A stretch of 64,000 nt of DNA. Source: Eunapius fragilis. Its lineage: Eukaryota; Porifera; Demospongiae; Spongillida; Spongillidae. The translations under genes and the position numbers were made by a program. Positions 21,957-36,156 of the stretch are shown here, in pieces; position 1 is the stretch's first letter, and each line of letters starts with the position of its first letter. The notes beneath the pieces were generated by a model. That model had not been told where the DNA came from. It saw only the letters and a program-made list of their open reading frames with translations, and ran no database searches. The stretch is from NCBI GenBank assembly GCA_963681505.1, contig OY811990.1, positions 4,690,891 through 4,754,890 on the forward strand, read 5' to 3'.

Positions 21957-22559
21957 TTTGGTGACCATTTATGTAACTTGCATATTATAGCTGTGAGGGG
22001 CAGTGCTGTACATGTGTGTGCCTTGATGCAGGTGAGGACATCGGTGCATACCTATGCCTGCCCAGAAGTGATAATATGGTGATGTCATCTGAAGGGACCC
22101 CTCACACTAAAGACTCTGCACTTTAAAGAAACAGTGCTCTTTATTTAGCAACATGTTGTCAACTACCACAACTGCCCTCTCACTAAACACTAGCAATCTT
22201 GTCTGGATGGTTATGACAACAACCACCACCCCATGCCATTCCCAAATCCCCATGGTCACAGGGTAGCATTGGCCCATGCAAGAGTAAGATGAGTTCACCA
22301 CACCATACCTGATACATCAGTGCACAGGTGTGGGTGGGCCTCTGCATCTTACCAGCCTGGGGCAATTAACATGGTAATGAACAGTATCAACCAAGGTCGG
22401 CTTAACAAAAGCAATCACACCTGAAGTAATGAACTGATCATAATACATAAACAAAATAATTAGAAGGCTCCACCCCCAATGCTAGTGAGAGCTGATGTGG
22501 AGTAATGGGACCACTGCCTGCCATCTTGCAGCAACATAGCTAGGATAATATTGATGGTG
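21957..22559. other. Unit C 3' part with the MGQYY gene deleted
   Basis: The C-terminal-exon flank (gctgtgaggggcagtgctgt) is directly joined near 22045 to sequence that in other units lies upstream of MGQYY (catacctatgcctg), so the gene is lost. PSMC5 exons are also absent. The last 100 bp (ctgccatcttgcagcaacat) lead into the 47-bp array and are shared with unit F. Confidence 0.7.
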
Positions 22560-25500
22560 AGAGAAGTACCCTCTTGGCTACCTGGCCTCTTACACAACTG
22601 CATAGGAGAGGAGTACCCTCTTGGCTAGCTGACCTCTTACACAACTACATGGGAGAGGAGTACCCTCTTGGCTAGCTGACCTCTTACACAACTACATGGG
22701 AGAGGAGTACCCTCGTGGCTAGCTGGCCTTTTACACAACTACATGGGAGAGGAGTACCCTCTTGGCTAGCTGACCTCTTACACAACTACATGGGAGAGGA
22801 GTACCCTCTTGGTTAGCTGACCTCTTACACAACTACATGGGAGAGGAGTACCCTCTTGGCTACCTGACCTCTTACACAACTACATGGGAGAGGAGTACCC
22901 TCTTGGCTAGCTGACCTCTTACACAACTACATGGGAGAGGAGTACCCTCTTGGCTAGCTGGCCTCTTACACAACTACATGGGAGAGGAGTACCCTCTTGG
23001 CTAGCTGACCTCTTACACAACTACATGGGAGAGGAGTACCCTCTTGGCTAGCTGGCCTCTTACACAACTACATGGGAGAGGAGTACCCTCTTGGCTAGCT
23101 GGCCTCTTACACAACTACATGGGAGAGGAGTACCCTCTTGGCTAGCTGACCTCTTACACAACTACATGGGAGAGGAGTACCCTCTTGGCTAGCTGACCTC
23201 TTACACAACTACATGGGAGAGGAGTACCCTCTTGGCTAGCTGACCTCTTACACAACTACATGGGAGAGGAGTACCCTCTTGGCTTGCTGACCTCTTACAC
23301 AACTACATGGGAGAGGAGTACCCTCTTGGCTAGCTAGCCTCTTACACAACTGCATGGGAGAGGAGTACTCTCTTGGCTAGCTGACCTCTTACATAACTAC
23401 ATGGGAGAGGAGTACCCTCTTGGCTAGCTGACCTCTTACACAACTACATGGGAGAGGAGTACCCTCTTGGCTAGCTGGCCTCTTACACAACTACATGGGA
23501 GAGGAGTACCCTCTTGGCTAGCTGACCTCTTACACAACTACATGGGAGAGGAGTACCCTCTTGGCTAGCTGGCCTCTTACACAACTACATGGGAGAGGAG
23601 TACCCTCTTGGCTAGCTGACCTCTTACACAACTACATGGGAGAGGAGTACCCTCTTGGCTAGCTGACCTCTTACACAACTACATGGGAGAGGAGTACCCT
23701 CTTGGTTAGCTGACCTCTTACACAACTACATGGGAGAGGAGTACCCTCTTGGCTAGCTGGCCTCTTACACAACTACATGGGAGAGGAGTACCCTCTTGGC
23801 TAGCTGACCTCATACACAACTACATGGGAGAGGAGTACCCTCTTGGCTAGCTGGCCTCTTACACAACTACATGGGAGAGGAGTACCCTCTTGGCTAGCTG
23901 GCCTCTTACACAACTACATGGGAGAGGAGTACCCTCTTGGCTAGCTGACCTCTTACACAACTACATGGGAGAGGAGTACCCTCTTGGCTAGCTGGCCTTT
24001 TACACAACTACATGGGAGATGAGTACCCTCTTGGCTAGCTGACCTCTTACACAACTACATGGGAGAGGAGTACCCTCTTGGCTAGCTGACCTCTTACACA
24101 ACTACATGGGAGAGGAGTACCCTCTTGGCTAGCTGACCTCTTACACAACTACATGGGAGAGGAGTACCCTCTTGGCTAGCTAGCCTCTTACACAACTGCA
24201 TGGGAGAGGAGTACCCTCTTGGCTAGCTGACCTCTTACATAACTACATGGGAGAGGAGTACCCTCGTGGCTAGCTGGCCTTTTACACAACTACATGTGAG
24301 AGGAGTACCCTCTTGGCTAGCTGACCTCTTACACAACTACATGGGAGAGGAGTACCCTCTTGGTTAGCTGACCTCTTACACAACTACATGGGAAAGGAGT
24401 ACCCTCTTGGCTAGCTGACCTCTTACACAACTACATGGGAGAGGAGTACCCTCTTGGCTAGCTGACCTCTTACACAACTACATGGGAGAGGAGTACCCTC
24501 TTGGCTAGCTGACCTCTTACACAACTACATGGGAGAGGAGTACCCTCTTGGTTAGCTGACCTCTTACACAACTACATGGGAGAGGAGTACCCTCTTGGCT
24601 AGCTGGCCTCTTACACAACTACATGGGAGAGGAGTACCCTCTTGGCTAGCTGACCTCTTACACAACTACATGGGAGAGGAGTACCCTCTTGGTTAGCTGA
24701 CCTCTTACACAACTACATGGGAGAGGAGTACCCTCTTGGCTAGCTGGCCTCTTACACAACTACATGGGAAAGGAGTACCCTCTTGGCTAGCTGACCTCTT
24801 ACACAACTACATGGGAGAGGAGTACCCTCTTGGTTAGCTGACCTCTTACACAACTACATGGGAGAGGAGTACCCTCTTGGCTAGCTGGCCTCTTACACAA
24901 CTACATGGGAGAGGAGTACCCTCTTGGCTAGCTGACCTCTTACACAACTACATGGGAGAGGAGTACCCTCTTGGCTAGCTGGCCTCGTACACAACTACAT
25001 GGGAGAGGAGTACCCTCTTGGCTAGCTGACCTCTTACACAACTACATGGGAGAGGAGTACCCTCTTGGCTAGCTGGCCTTTTACACAACTACATGGGAGA
25101 TGAGTACCCTCTTGGCTAGCTGACCTCTTACACAACTACATGGGAGAGGAGTACCCTCTTGGCTAGCTGACCTCTTACACAACTACATGGGAGAGGAGTA
25201 CCCTCTTGGCTAGCTGACCTCTTACACAACTACATGGGAGAGGAGTACCCTCTTGGCTAGCTGACCTCTTACACAACTACATGGGAGAGGAGTACCCTCT
25301 TGGCTAGCTAGCCTCTTACACAACTGCATGGGAGAGGAGTACTCTCTTGGCTAGCTGACCTCTTACATAACTACATGGGAGAGGAGTACCCTCGTGGCTA
25401 GCTGGCCTTTTACACAACTACATGTGAGAGGAGTACCCTCTTGGCTAGCTGACCTCTTACACAACTACATGGGAGAGGAGTACCCTCTTGGTTAGCTGAC

Positions 25501-28500
25501 CTCTTACACAACTACATGGGAAAGGAGTACCCTCTTGGCTAGCTGGCCTCTTACACAACTACATGGGAGAGGAGTACCCTCTTGGCTAGCTGACCTCTTA
25601 CACAACTACATGGGAGAGGAGTACCCTCTTGGCTAGCTGGCCTCGTACACAACTACATGGGAGAGGAGTACCCTCTTGGCTAGCTGGCCTCTTACACAAC
25701 TCCATGGGAGAGGAGTACAATCTTGGCTAGCTGACCTCTTACACAACTACATGGGAGAGGAGTACCCTCTTGGCTAGCTGGCCTCGTACACAACTACATG
25801 GGAGAGGAGTACCCTCTTGGCTAGCTGGCCTCTTACACAACTACATGGGAGAGGAGTACCCTCTTGGCTATCTAGCCTCTTACACAACTGCATGGGAGAG
25901 GAGTACTCTCTTGGCTAGCTGACCTCTTACATAACTACATGGGAGAGGAGTACCCTCTTGGCTAGCTAGCCTCTTACACAACTGCATGGGAGAGGAGTAC
26001 TCTCTTGGCTAGCTGACCTCTTACATAACTACATGGGAGAGGAGTACCCTCTTGGCTAGCTAGCCTCTTACACAACTGCATGGGAGAGGAGTACCCTCTT
26101 GGCTAGCTGACCTCTTACACAACTACATGTGAGAGGAGTACCCTCTTGGCTAGCTGACCTCTTACACAACTACATGGGAGAGGAGTACCCTCTTGGCTAG
26201 CTTGCCTCTTACACAACTGCATGGGAGAGGAGTACCCTCTTGGCTAGCTGGCCTCTTACACAACTACATGGGAGAGGAGTACCCTCTTGGCTAGCTGACC
26301 TCTTACACAACTACATGGGAGAGGAGTACCCTCTTGGCTAGCTGACCTCTTACACAACTACATGGGAGAGGAGTACCCTCTTGGCTAGCTGGCCTTTTAC
26401 ACAACTACATGGGAGAGAAGTACCCTCTTGGCTAGCTGACCTCTTACACAACTACATGGGAGAGGAGTACCCTCTTGGCTAGCTGACCTCTTACACAACT
26501 ACATGGGAGAGGAGTACCCTCTTGGCTAGCTGACCTCTTACACAACTACATGGGAGAGGAGTACCCTCTTGGCTAGCTGACCTCTTACACAACTACATGG
26601 GAGAGGGGTACCCTCTTGGCTAGCTGACCTCTTACACAACTACATGGGAGAGGAGTACCCTCTTGGCTAGCTGACCTCGTACACAACTACATGGGAGAGG
26701 AGTACCTTCTTGGCTAGCTGACCTCTTACACAACTACATGGGAGAGGAGTACCCTCTTGGCTAGCTGACCTCTTACACAACTACATGGGAGAGGAGTACC
26801 CTCTTGGCTAGCTGACCTCTTACACAACTACATGGGAGAGGAGTACCCTCTTGGCTAGCTGGCCTCTTACACAACTGCATGGGAGAGGAGTACTCTCTTG
26901 GCTAGCTGACCTCTTACATAACTACATGGGAGAGGAGTACCCTCTTGGCTAGCTAGCCTCTTAGACAACTACATGGGAGAGGAGTACCCTCTTGGCTAGC
27001 TGGCCTCGTACACAACTACATGGGAGAGGAGTACCCTCTTGGCTAGCTGACCTCTTACACAACTACATGGGAGAGGAGTACCCTCTTGGCTAGCTGACCT
27101 CGTACACAACTACATGGGAGAGGAGTACCCTCTTGGCTAGCTGACCTCTTACACAACTACATGGGAGAGGAGTACCCTCTTGGCTAGCTGACCTCTTACA
27201 CAACTACATGGGAGAGGAGTACCCTCTTGGCTAGCTGACCTCTTACACAACTACATGGGAGAGGAGTACCCTCTTGGCTACCTGACCTCTTACACAACTA
27301 CATGGGAGAGGAGTACCCTCTTGGCTAGCTGGCCTCTTACACAACTACATGGGAGAGGAGTACCCTCTTGGCTAGCTGGCCTCTTACACAACTACATGGG
27401 AGAGGAGTACCCTCTTGGCTAGCTGACCTCTTACACAACTACATGGGAGAGGAGTACCCTCTTGGCTAGCTGACCTCTTACACAACTACATGGGAGAGGA
27501 GTACCCTCTTGGCTAGCTGGCCTCTTACACAACTACATGGGAGAGGAGTACCCTCTTGGCTAGCTGGCCTCTTACACAACTACATGGGAGAGAAGTACCC
27601 TCTTGGCTAGCTGACCTCTTACACAACTACATGGGAGAGGAGTACCCTCTTGGCTAGCTGACCTCTTACACAACTACATGGGAGAGGAGTACCCTCTTGG
27701 CTAGCTGACCTCTTACACAACTACATGGGAGAGGAGTACCCTCTTGGCTAGCTGACCTCTTACACAACTACATGTGAGAGGAGTACCCTCTTGGCTAGCT
27801 GGCCTCTTACACAACTACATGGGAGAGGAGTACCCTCTTGGCTAGCTGACCTCTTACACAACTACATGGGAGAGGAGTACCCTCTTGGCTAGCTGACCTC
27901 TGGGAGAGGAGTACCCTCTTGGCTAGCTGACCTCTGGGAGAGGAGTACCCTCTTGGCTAGCTGACCTCTTACACAACTACATGGGAGAGGAGTACCCTCT
28001 TGGCTAGCTGACCTCTTACACAACTACATGGGAGAGGAGTACCCTCTTGGCTAGCTGACCTCTTACACAACTACATGGGAGAGGAGTACCCTCTTGGCTA
28101 GCTGGCCTCTTACACAACTACATGGGAGAGGAGTACCCTCTTGGCTAGCTGGCCTCTTACACAACTACATGGGAGAGGAGTACCCTCTTGGCTAGCTGAC
28201 CTCTTACACAACTACATGGGAGAGGAGTACCCTCTTGGCTAGCTGGCCTCTTACACAACTACATGGGAGAGGAGTACCCTCTTGGCTAGCTGGCCTCTTA
28301 CACAACTACATGGGAGAGGAGTACCCTCTTGGCTAGCTGACCTCTTACACAACTACATGGGAGAGGAGTACCCTCTTGGCTAGCTGACCTCTTACACAAC
28401 TACATGGGAGAGGAGTACCCTCTTGGCTAGCTGACCTCTTACACAACTACATGGGAGAGGAGTACTCTCTTGGCTAGCTGACCTCTTACACAACTACATG

Positions 28501-31500
28501 GGTGAGGAGTACCCTCTTGGTTAGCTGACCTCTTACACAACTACATGGGAGAGGAGTACCCTCTTGGCTAGCTGACCTCTTACACAACTACATGGGAGAG
28601 GAGTACCCTCTTGGTTAGCTGACCTCTTACACAACTACATGGGAGAGGAGTACCCTCTTGGCTAGCTGGCCTCGTACACAACTACATGGGAGAGGAGTAC
28701 CCTCTTGGCTAGCTGACCTCTTACACAACTACATGGGAGAGGAGTACCCTCTTGGCTAGCTGGCCTCTTACACAACTACATGGGAGAGGAGTACCCTCTT
28801 GGCTAGCTGACCTCTTACACAACTACATGGGAGAGGAGTACCCTCTTGGTTAGCTGACCTCTTACGCAACTACATGGGAGAGGAGTACCCTCTTGGCTAC
28901 CTGGCCTCTTACACAACTACATGGGAGAGGAGTACCCTCTTGGCTAGCTGGCCTCTTACACAACTACATGGGAGAGGAGTACCCTCTTGGCTAGCTGACC
29001 TCTTACACAACTACATGGGAGAGGAGTACCCTCATGGCTAGCTGACCTCTTACACAACTACATGGGAGAGGAGTACCCTCTTGGCTAGCTGACCTCTTAC
29101 ACAACTACATGGGAGAGGAGTACCCTCTTGGCTAGCTGACCTCTTACACAACTACATGGGAGAGGAGTACCCTCTTGGCTACCTGACCTCTTACACAACT
29201 ACATGGGAGAGGAGTACCCTCTTGGCTAGCTGACCTCTTACACAACTACATGGGAGAGGAGTACCCTCTTGGCTAGCTGACCTCTTACACAACTACATGG
29301 GAGAGGAGTACCCTCATGGCTAGCTGACCTCTTACACAACTACATGGGAGAGGAGTACCCTCTTGGCTAGCTGACCTCTTACACAACTACATGGGAGAGG
29401 AGTACCCTCTTGGCTAGCTGGCCTCTTACACAACTACATGGGAGAGGAGTACCCTCTTGGCTAGCTGACCTCTTACACAACTACATGGGAGAGGAGTACC
29501 CTCATGGCTAGCTGACCTCTTACACAACTACATGGGAGAGGAGTACCCTCTTGGCTAGCTGACCTCTTACACAACTACATGGGAGAGGAGTACCCTCTTG
29601 GCTAGCTGACCTCTTACACAACTACATGGGAGAGGAGTACCCTCTTGGCTACCTGACCTCTTACACAACTACATGGGAGAGGAGTACCCTCTTGGCTAGC
29701 TGACCTCTTACACAACTACATGGGAGAGGAGTACCCTCTTGGCTAGCTGACCTCTTACACAACTACATGGGAGAGGAGTACCCTCTTGGCTAGCTGACCT
29801 CTTACACAACTACATGGGAGAGGAGTACCCTCATGGCTAGCTGACCTCTTACACAACTACATGGGAGAGGAGTACCCTCTTGGCTAGCTGACCTCTTACA
29901 CAACTACATGGGAGAGGAGTACCCTCTTGGCTAGCTGACCTCTTACACAACTACATGGGAGAGGAGTACCCTCTTGGTTAGCTGGCCTCTTACACAACTA
30001 CATGGGAGAGGAGTACCCTCTTGGCTAGCTGGCCTCTTACACAACTACATGGGAGAGGAGTACCCTCTTGGCTACCTGGCCTCTTACACAACTACATGGG
30101 AGAGGAGTACCCTCTTGGCTAGCTGACCTCTTACACAACTACATGGGAGAGGAGTACCCTCTTGGCTAGCTGACCTCTTACACAACTACATGGGAGAGGA
30201 GTACCCTCTTGGCTACCTGACCTCTTACACAACTACATGGGAGAGGAGTACCCTCTTGGCTACCTGACCTCTTACACAACTACATGGGAGAGGAGTACCC
30301 TCTTGGCTACCTGGCCTCTTACACAACTACATGGGAGAGGAGTACCCTCTTGGCTAGCTGACCTCTTACACAACTACATGGGAGAGGAGTACCCTCTTGG
30401 CTAGCTGACCTCTTACACAACTACATGGGAGAGGAGTACCCTCTTGGCTAGCTGACCTCTTACACAACTACATGGGAGAGGAGTACCCTCTTGGCTACCT
30501 GACCTCTTACACAACTACATGGGAGAGGAGTACCCTCTTGGCTACCTGGCCTCTTACACAACTACATGGGAGAGGAGTACCCTCTTGGCTAGCTGACCTC
30601 TTACACAACTACATGGGAGAGGAGTACCCTCTTGGCTAGCTGACCTCTTACACAACTACATGGGAGAGGAGTACCCTCTTGGCTAGCTGACCTCTTACAC
30701 AACTACATGGGAGAGGAGTACCCTCTTGGCTACCTGGCCTCTTACACAACTACATGGGAGAGGAGTACCCTCTTGGCTAGCTGACCTCTTACACAACTAC
30801 ATGGGAGAGGAGTACCCTCTTGGCTAGCTGACCTCTTACACAACTACATGGGAGAGGAGTACCCTCATGGCTACCTGGCCTCTTACACAACTACATGGGA
30901 GAGGAGTACCCTCTTGGCTAGCTGACCTCTTACACAACTACATGGGAGAGGAGTACCCTCTTGGCTAGCTGACCTCTTACACAACTACATGGGAGAGGAG
31001 TACCCTCTTGGCTAGCTGACCTCTTACACAACTACATGGGAGAGGAGTACCCTCTTGGCTAGCTGACCTCTTACACAACTACATGGGAGAGGAGTACCCT
31101 CTTGGCTACCTGGCCTCTTACACAACTACATGGGAGAGGAGTACCCTCTTGGCTAGCTGACCTCTTACACAACTACATGGGAGAGGAGTACCCTCTTGGC
31201 TAGCTGACCTCTTACACAACTACATGGGAGAGGAGTACCCTCTTGGCTACCTGGCCTCTTACACAACTACATGGGAGAGGAGTACCCTCTTGGCTAGCTG
31301 ACCTCTTACACAACTACATGGGAGAGGAGTACCCTCTTGGCTAGCTGGCCTCTTACACAACTACATGGGAGAGGAGTACCCTCTTGGCTAGCTGGCCTCT
31401 TACACAACTACATGGGAGAGGAGTACCCTCTTGGCTAGCTGACCTCTTACACAACTACATGGGAGAGGAGTACCCTCTTGGCTAGCTGACCTCTTACACA

Positions 31501-34500
31501 ACTACATGGGAGAGGAGTACCCTCTTGGCTAGCTGACCTCTTACACAACTACATGGGAGAGGAGTACCCTCTTGGCTAGCTGGCCTCTTACACAACTACA
31601 TGGGAGAGGAGTACCCTCTTGGCTAGCTGGCCTCTTACACAACTACATGGGAGAGGAGTACCCTCTTGGCTAGCTGACCTCTTACACAACTACATGGGAG
31701 AGGAGTACCCTCTTGGCTAGCTGACCTCTTACACAACTACATGGGAGAGGAGTACCCTCTTGGCTACCTGGCCTCTTACACAACTACATGGGAGAGGAGT
31801 ACCCTCTTGGCTAGCTGACCTCTTACACAACTACATGGGAGAGGAGTACCCTCTTGGCTAGCTGGCCTCTTACACAACTACATGGGAGAGGAGTACCCTC
31901 TTGGCTAGCTGGCCTCTTACACAACTACATGGGAGAGGAGTACCCTCTTGGCTAGCTGACCTCTTACACAACTACATGGGAGAGGAGTACCCTCTTGGCT
32001 AGCTGACCTCTTACACAACTACATGGGAGAGGAGTACCCTCTTGGCTAGCTGACCTCTTACACAACTACATGGGAGAGGAGTACCCTCATGGCTAGCTGA
32101 CCTCTTACACAACTACATGGGAGAGAAGTACCCTCTTGGCTAGCTGACCTCTTACACAACTACATGGGAGAGGAGTACCCTCTTGGCTAGCTGACCTCTT
32201 ACACAACTACATGGGAGAGGAGTACCCTCTTGGCTAGCTGACCTCTTACACAACTACATGGGAGAGGAGTACCCTCATGGCTAGCTGACCTCTTACACAA
32301 CTACATGGGAGAGGAGTACCCTCTTGGCTAGCTGACCTCTTACACAACTACATGGGAGAGGAGTACCCTCTTGGCTAGCTGACCTCTTACACAACTACAT
32401 GGGAGAGGAGTACCCTCTTGGCTAGCTGACCTCTTACACAACTACATGGGAGAGGAGTACCCTCTTGGCTACCTGGCCTCTTACACAACTACATGGGAGA
32501 GGAGTACCCTCTTGGCTAGCTGACCTCTTACACAACTACATGGGAGAGGAGTACCCTCTTGGCTACCTGGCCTCTTACACAACTACATGGGAGAGGAGTA
32601 CCCTCTTGGCTAGCTGACCTCTTACACAACTACATGGGAGAGGAGTACCCTCTTGGCTACCTGGCCTCTTACACAACTACATGGGAGAGGAGTACCCTCT
32701 TGGCTAGCTGGCCTCTTACACAACTACATGGGAGAGGAGTACCCTCTTGGCTAGCTGACCTCTTACACAACTACATGGGAGAGGAGTACCCTCTTGGCTA
32801 GCTGACCTCTTACACAACTACATGGGAGAGGAGTACCCTCTTGGCTAGCTGACCTCTTACACAACTACATGGGAGAGGAGTACCCTCTTGGCTAGCTGAC
32901 CTCTTACACAACTACATGGGAGAGGAGTACCCTCTTGGCTAGCTGGCCACTTACACAACTACATGGGAGAGGAGTACCCTCTTGGCTACCTGGCCTCTTA
33001 CACAACTACATGGGAGAGGAGTACCCTCTTGGCTAGCTGACCTCTTACACAACTACATGGGAGAGGAGTACCCTCTTGGCTAGCTGACCTCTTACACAAC
33101 TACATGGGAGAGGAGTACCCTCTTGGCTAGCTGGCCTCTTACACAACTACATGGGAGAGGAGTACCCTCTTGGCTAGCTGGCCTCTTACACAACTACATG
33201 GGAGAGGAGTACCCTCTTGGCTAGCTGACCTCTTACACAACTACATGGGAGAGGAGTACCCTCTTGGCTAGCTGGCCTCTTACACAACTACATGGGAGAG
33301 GAGTACCCTCTTGGCTAGCTGGCCTCTTACACAACTACATGGGAGAGGAGTACCCTCTTGGCTAGCTGGCCTCTTACACAACTACATGGGAGAGGAGTAC
33401 CCTCTTGGCTAGCTGACCTCTTACACAACTACATGGGAGAGGAGTACCCTCTTGGCTAGCTGACCTCTTACACAACTACATGGGAGAGGAGTACCCTCTT
33501 GGCTAGCTGACCTCTTACACAACTACATGGGAGAGGAGTACCCTCTTGGCTAGCTGGCCTCTTACACAACTACATGGGAGAGGAGTACCCTCTTGGCTAG
33601 CTGACCTCTTACACAACTACATGGGAGAGGAGTACCCTCTTGGCTAGCTGACCTCTTACACAACTACATGGGAGAGGAGTACCCTCTTGGCTAGCTGACC
33701 TCTTACACAACTACATGGGAGAGGAGTACCCTCTTGGCTAGCTGACCTCTTACACAACTACATGGGAGAGGAGTACCCTCTTGGCTAGCTGACCTCTTAC
33801 ACAACTACATGGGAGAGGAGTACCCTCTTGGCTAGCTGACCTCTTACACAACTACATGGGAGAGGAGTACCCTCTTGGCTAGCTGACCTCTTACACAACT
33901 ACATGGGAGAGGAGTACCCTCTTGGCTAGCTGACCTCTTACACAACTACATGGGAGAGGAGTACCCTCTTGGCTAGCTGACCTCTTACACAACTACATGG
34001 GAGAGGAGTACCCTCTTGACTAGCTGGCCTCTTACACAACTACATGGGAGAGGAGTACCCTGTTGGCTAGCTGACCTCTTACACAACTACATGGGAGAGG
34101 AGTACCCTCTTGGCTAGCTGGCCTCTTACACAACTACATGGGAGAGGAGTACCCTCTTGGCTAGCTGGCCTCTTACACAACTACATGGGAGAGGAGTACC
34201 CTCTTGGCTAGCTGGCCTCTTACACAACTACATGGGAGAGGAGTACCCTCTTGGCTAGCTGACCTCTTACACAACTACATGGGAGAGGAGTACCCTCTTG
34301 GCTAGCTGACCTCTTACACAACTACATGGGAGAGGAGTACCCTCTTGGCTAGCTGACCTCTTACACAACTACATGGGAGAGGAGTACCCTCTTGGCTAGC
34401 TGGCCTCTTACACAACTACATGGGAGAGGAGTACCCTCTTGGCTAGCTGACCTCTTACACAACTACATGGGAGAGGAGTACCCTCTTGGCTAGCTGACCT

Positions 34501-35263
34501 CTTACACAACTACATGGGAGAGGAGTACCCTCTTGGCTAGCTGACCTCTTACACAACTACATGGGAGAGGAGTACCCTCTTGGCTAGCTGACCTCTTACA
34601 CAACTACATGGGAGAGGAGTACCCTCTTGGCTAGCTGACCTCTTACACAACTACATGGGAGAGGAGTACCCTCTTGGCTAGCTGACCTCTTACACAACTA
34701 CATGGGAGAGGAGTACCCTCTTGGCTAGCTGACCTCTTACACAACTACATGGGAGAGGAGTACCCTCTTGGCTAGCTGACCTCTTACACAACTACATGGG
34801 AGAGGAGTACCCTCTTGGCTAGCTGACCTCTTACACAACTACATGGGAGAGGAGTACCCTCTTGACTAGCTGGCCTCTTACACAACTACATGGGAGAGGA
34901 GTACCCTGTTGGCTAGCTGACCTCTTACACAACTACATGGGAGAGGAGTACCCTCTTGGCTAGCTGGCCTCTTACACAACTACATGGGAGAGGAGTACCC
35001 TCTTGGCTAGCTGGCCTCTTACACAACTACATGGGAGAGGAGTACCCTCTTGGCTAGCTGGCCTCTTACACAACTACATGGGAGAGGAGTACCCTCTTGG
35101 CTAGCTGACCTCTTACACAACTACATGGGAGAGGAGTACCCTCTTGGCTAGCTGACCTCTTACACAACTACATGGGAGAGGAGTACCCTCTTGGCTAGCT
35201 GACCTCTTACACAACTACATGGGAGAGGAGTACCCTCTTGGCTAGCTGACCTCTTACACAACC
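22560..35263. repeat. 47-bp minisatellite array 1 (about 270 monomers)
   Basis: The monomer, read in two pieces, is gagaggagtaccctcttggc then tagctgacctcttacacaactacatgg, 47 bp. Spacing between identical motifs is exactly 47 throughout. Frequent variants are tgacc/tggcc, tagct/tacct and ggcta/ggtta; rarer ones (ctcatgg, cttgact, ctgttgg, cgtacac) mark higher-order blocks. Two consecutive 34-bp monomers near 27895-27945 lack ttacacaactaca. Long frames across variant-rich stretches (e.g. 32559-32801) come from the repeat and are not supported as genes. Confidence 0.97.
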
Positions 35264-36000
35264 ACATCTTACAGTGTGCTCTGGACATGTGTGTGTCTGT
35301 GTGGCGCGCGCGCGAACGCACATCTTCAGAGGCGGATCCAGGAGAGGGGGGGGGGGGGGGGGGTTTGGGGGTTGCAACCCCCCATTTCATATATGGTAAC
35401 GCCCCCTCTTCTGCTAGCCAGCCCCTCCCCCTTCCCCGCTTTTTGTGTCGGGCCTGAAGCGGGCAGCACCCCCCCCCCCCCCCTCCCGCTTTTCGTGTCA
35501 GGTCTAAAGCGGACAGCACCCCACCCCCCCCCCGCATTTCGTATGCGGGTCTCAACCCCCCCTTTTGGAAAACCCTGTATCCGCCCCTGATCTTACAGTG
35601 TGCTCTGGACAACTCTTGTCGAGGATTGATAATCGAGGTAACTGATATCAAAATATATATCCACGGATACGAACCTTGCACAACGGCCAGTCCGAGCGAG
35701 ATACTGAACCTTGACTGACACCAATGCTGGTTCGTATTGTATTTCAGTTTTGAAACCAACTGGTACCATGCAATATTCTCAGCCTGAACCAGGGTTGTGA
35801 TACCAGTTAACAACCAGGCTGTTGATTTAAATACCCATGATTCAGACTGTATTTCATTCCCACACCAGACTGTATTTCACCAGGTTTGATTCAGACTGGT
35901 TACTTTTGGCTGTGTATATGATCTCTGAAAAAACATACCTTTACATCTGTAGCCATACTTTCTGACATGTTAATAAAGAAAGAAATAATCGCTTAACTGG
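35264..36000. other. Junction between array 1 and unit D
   Basis: It contains a 21-bp direct repeat (atcttacagtgtgctctgga) flanking the element at 35327-35589, a short CG-rich run (gcgcgcgcg near 35304) and unique non-coding sequence. No gene is supported. Confidence 0.5.
35327..35589. mobile_element. CAGAGGCGGATCCAGG/CCGCCCCTG element
   Basis: 263 bp with terminal inverted repeats CAGAGGCGGATCCAGG and CCTGTATCCGCCCCTG, flanked by atctt at 35322-35326 and 35590-35594. The interior has poly-G and poly-C tracts and gttgcaacccccc. Same family as 13261, 47679 and 57474. Confidence 0.85.
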
Positions 36001-36041
36001 ATGGTTTGTAAATTACCAACAGCCTGGGTTCGACCTTATAT

Positions 36042-36062
36042 CCCCCCCCCCCCCCCCCCCCC
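36042..36062. repeat. 21-C homopolymer downstream of TRIM copy D
   Basis: Uninterrupted C run about 95 nt after the TRIM stop codon. Confidence 0.95.
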
Positions 36063-36156
36063 ACCCAACCCCAATATCTCCATTGTTTGCTTGTCATTAC
36101 TACATGGCCCTGAGAGTGTCATATGCCCAACCTACCACGTTATGCATATGGTACCA

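Noticed and set aside
32559-32801. 80-codon frame (WPLTQLHGRGVPSWLADLLHN-like) in array 1, and a similar one at 62102
   Set aside because: It is a chance opening where tacct/tggcc variants remove the TAG and TGA of the 47-bp monomer; no start context or conservation.
22560-35263. CRISPR array
   Set aside because: Monomers are contiguous with no unique spacers, and the context is eukaryotic.
35160-35813. 217-codon minus-strand frame across the end of array 1
   Set aside because: It crosses a transposable element, homopolymer tracts and satellite monomers and has no conserved counterpart at the array 2 flank.
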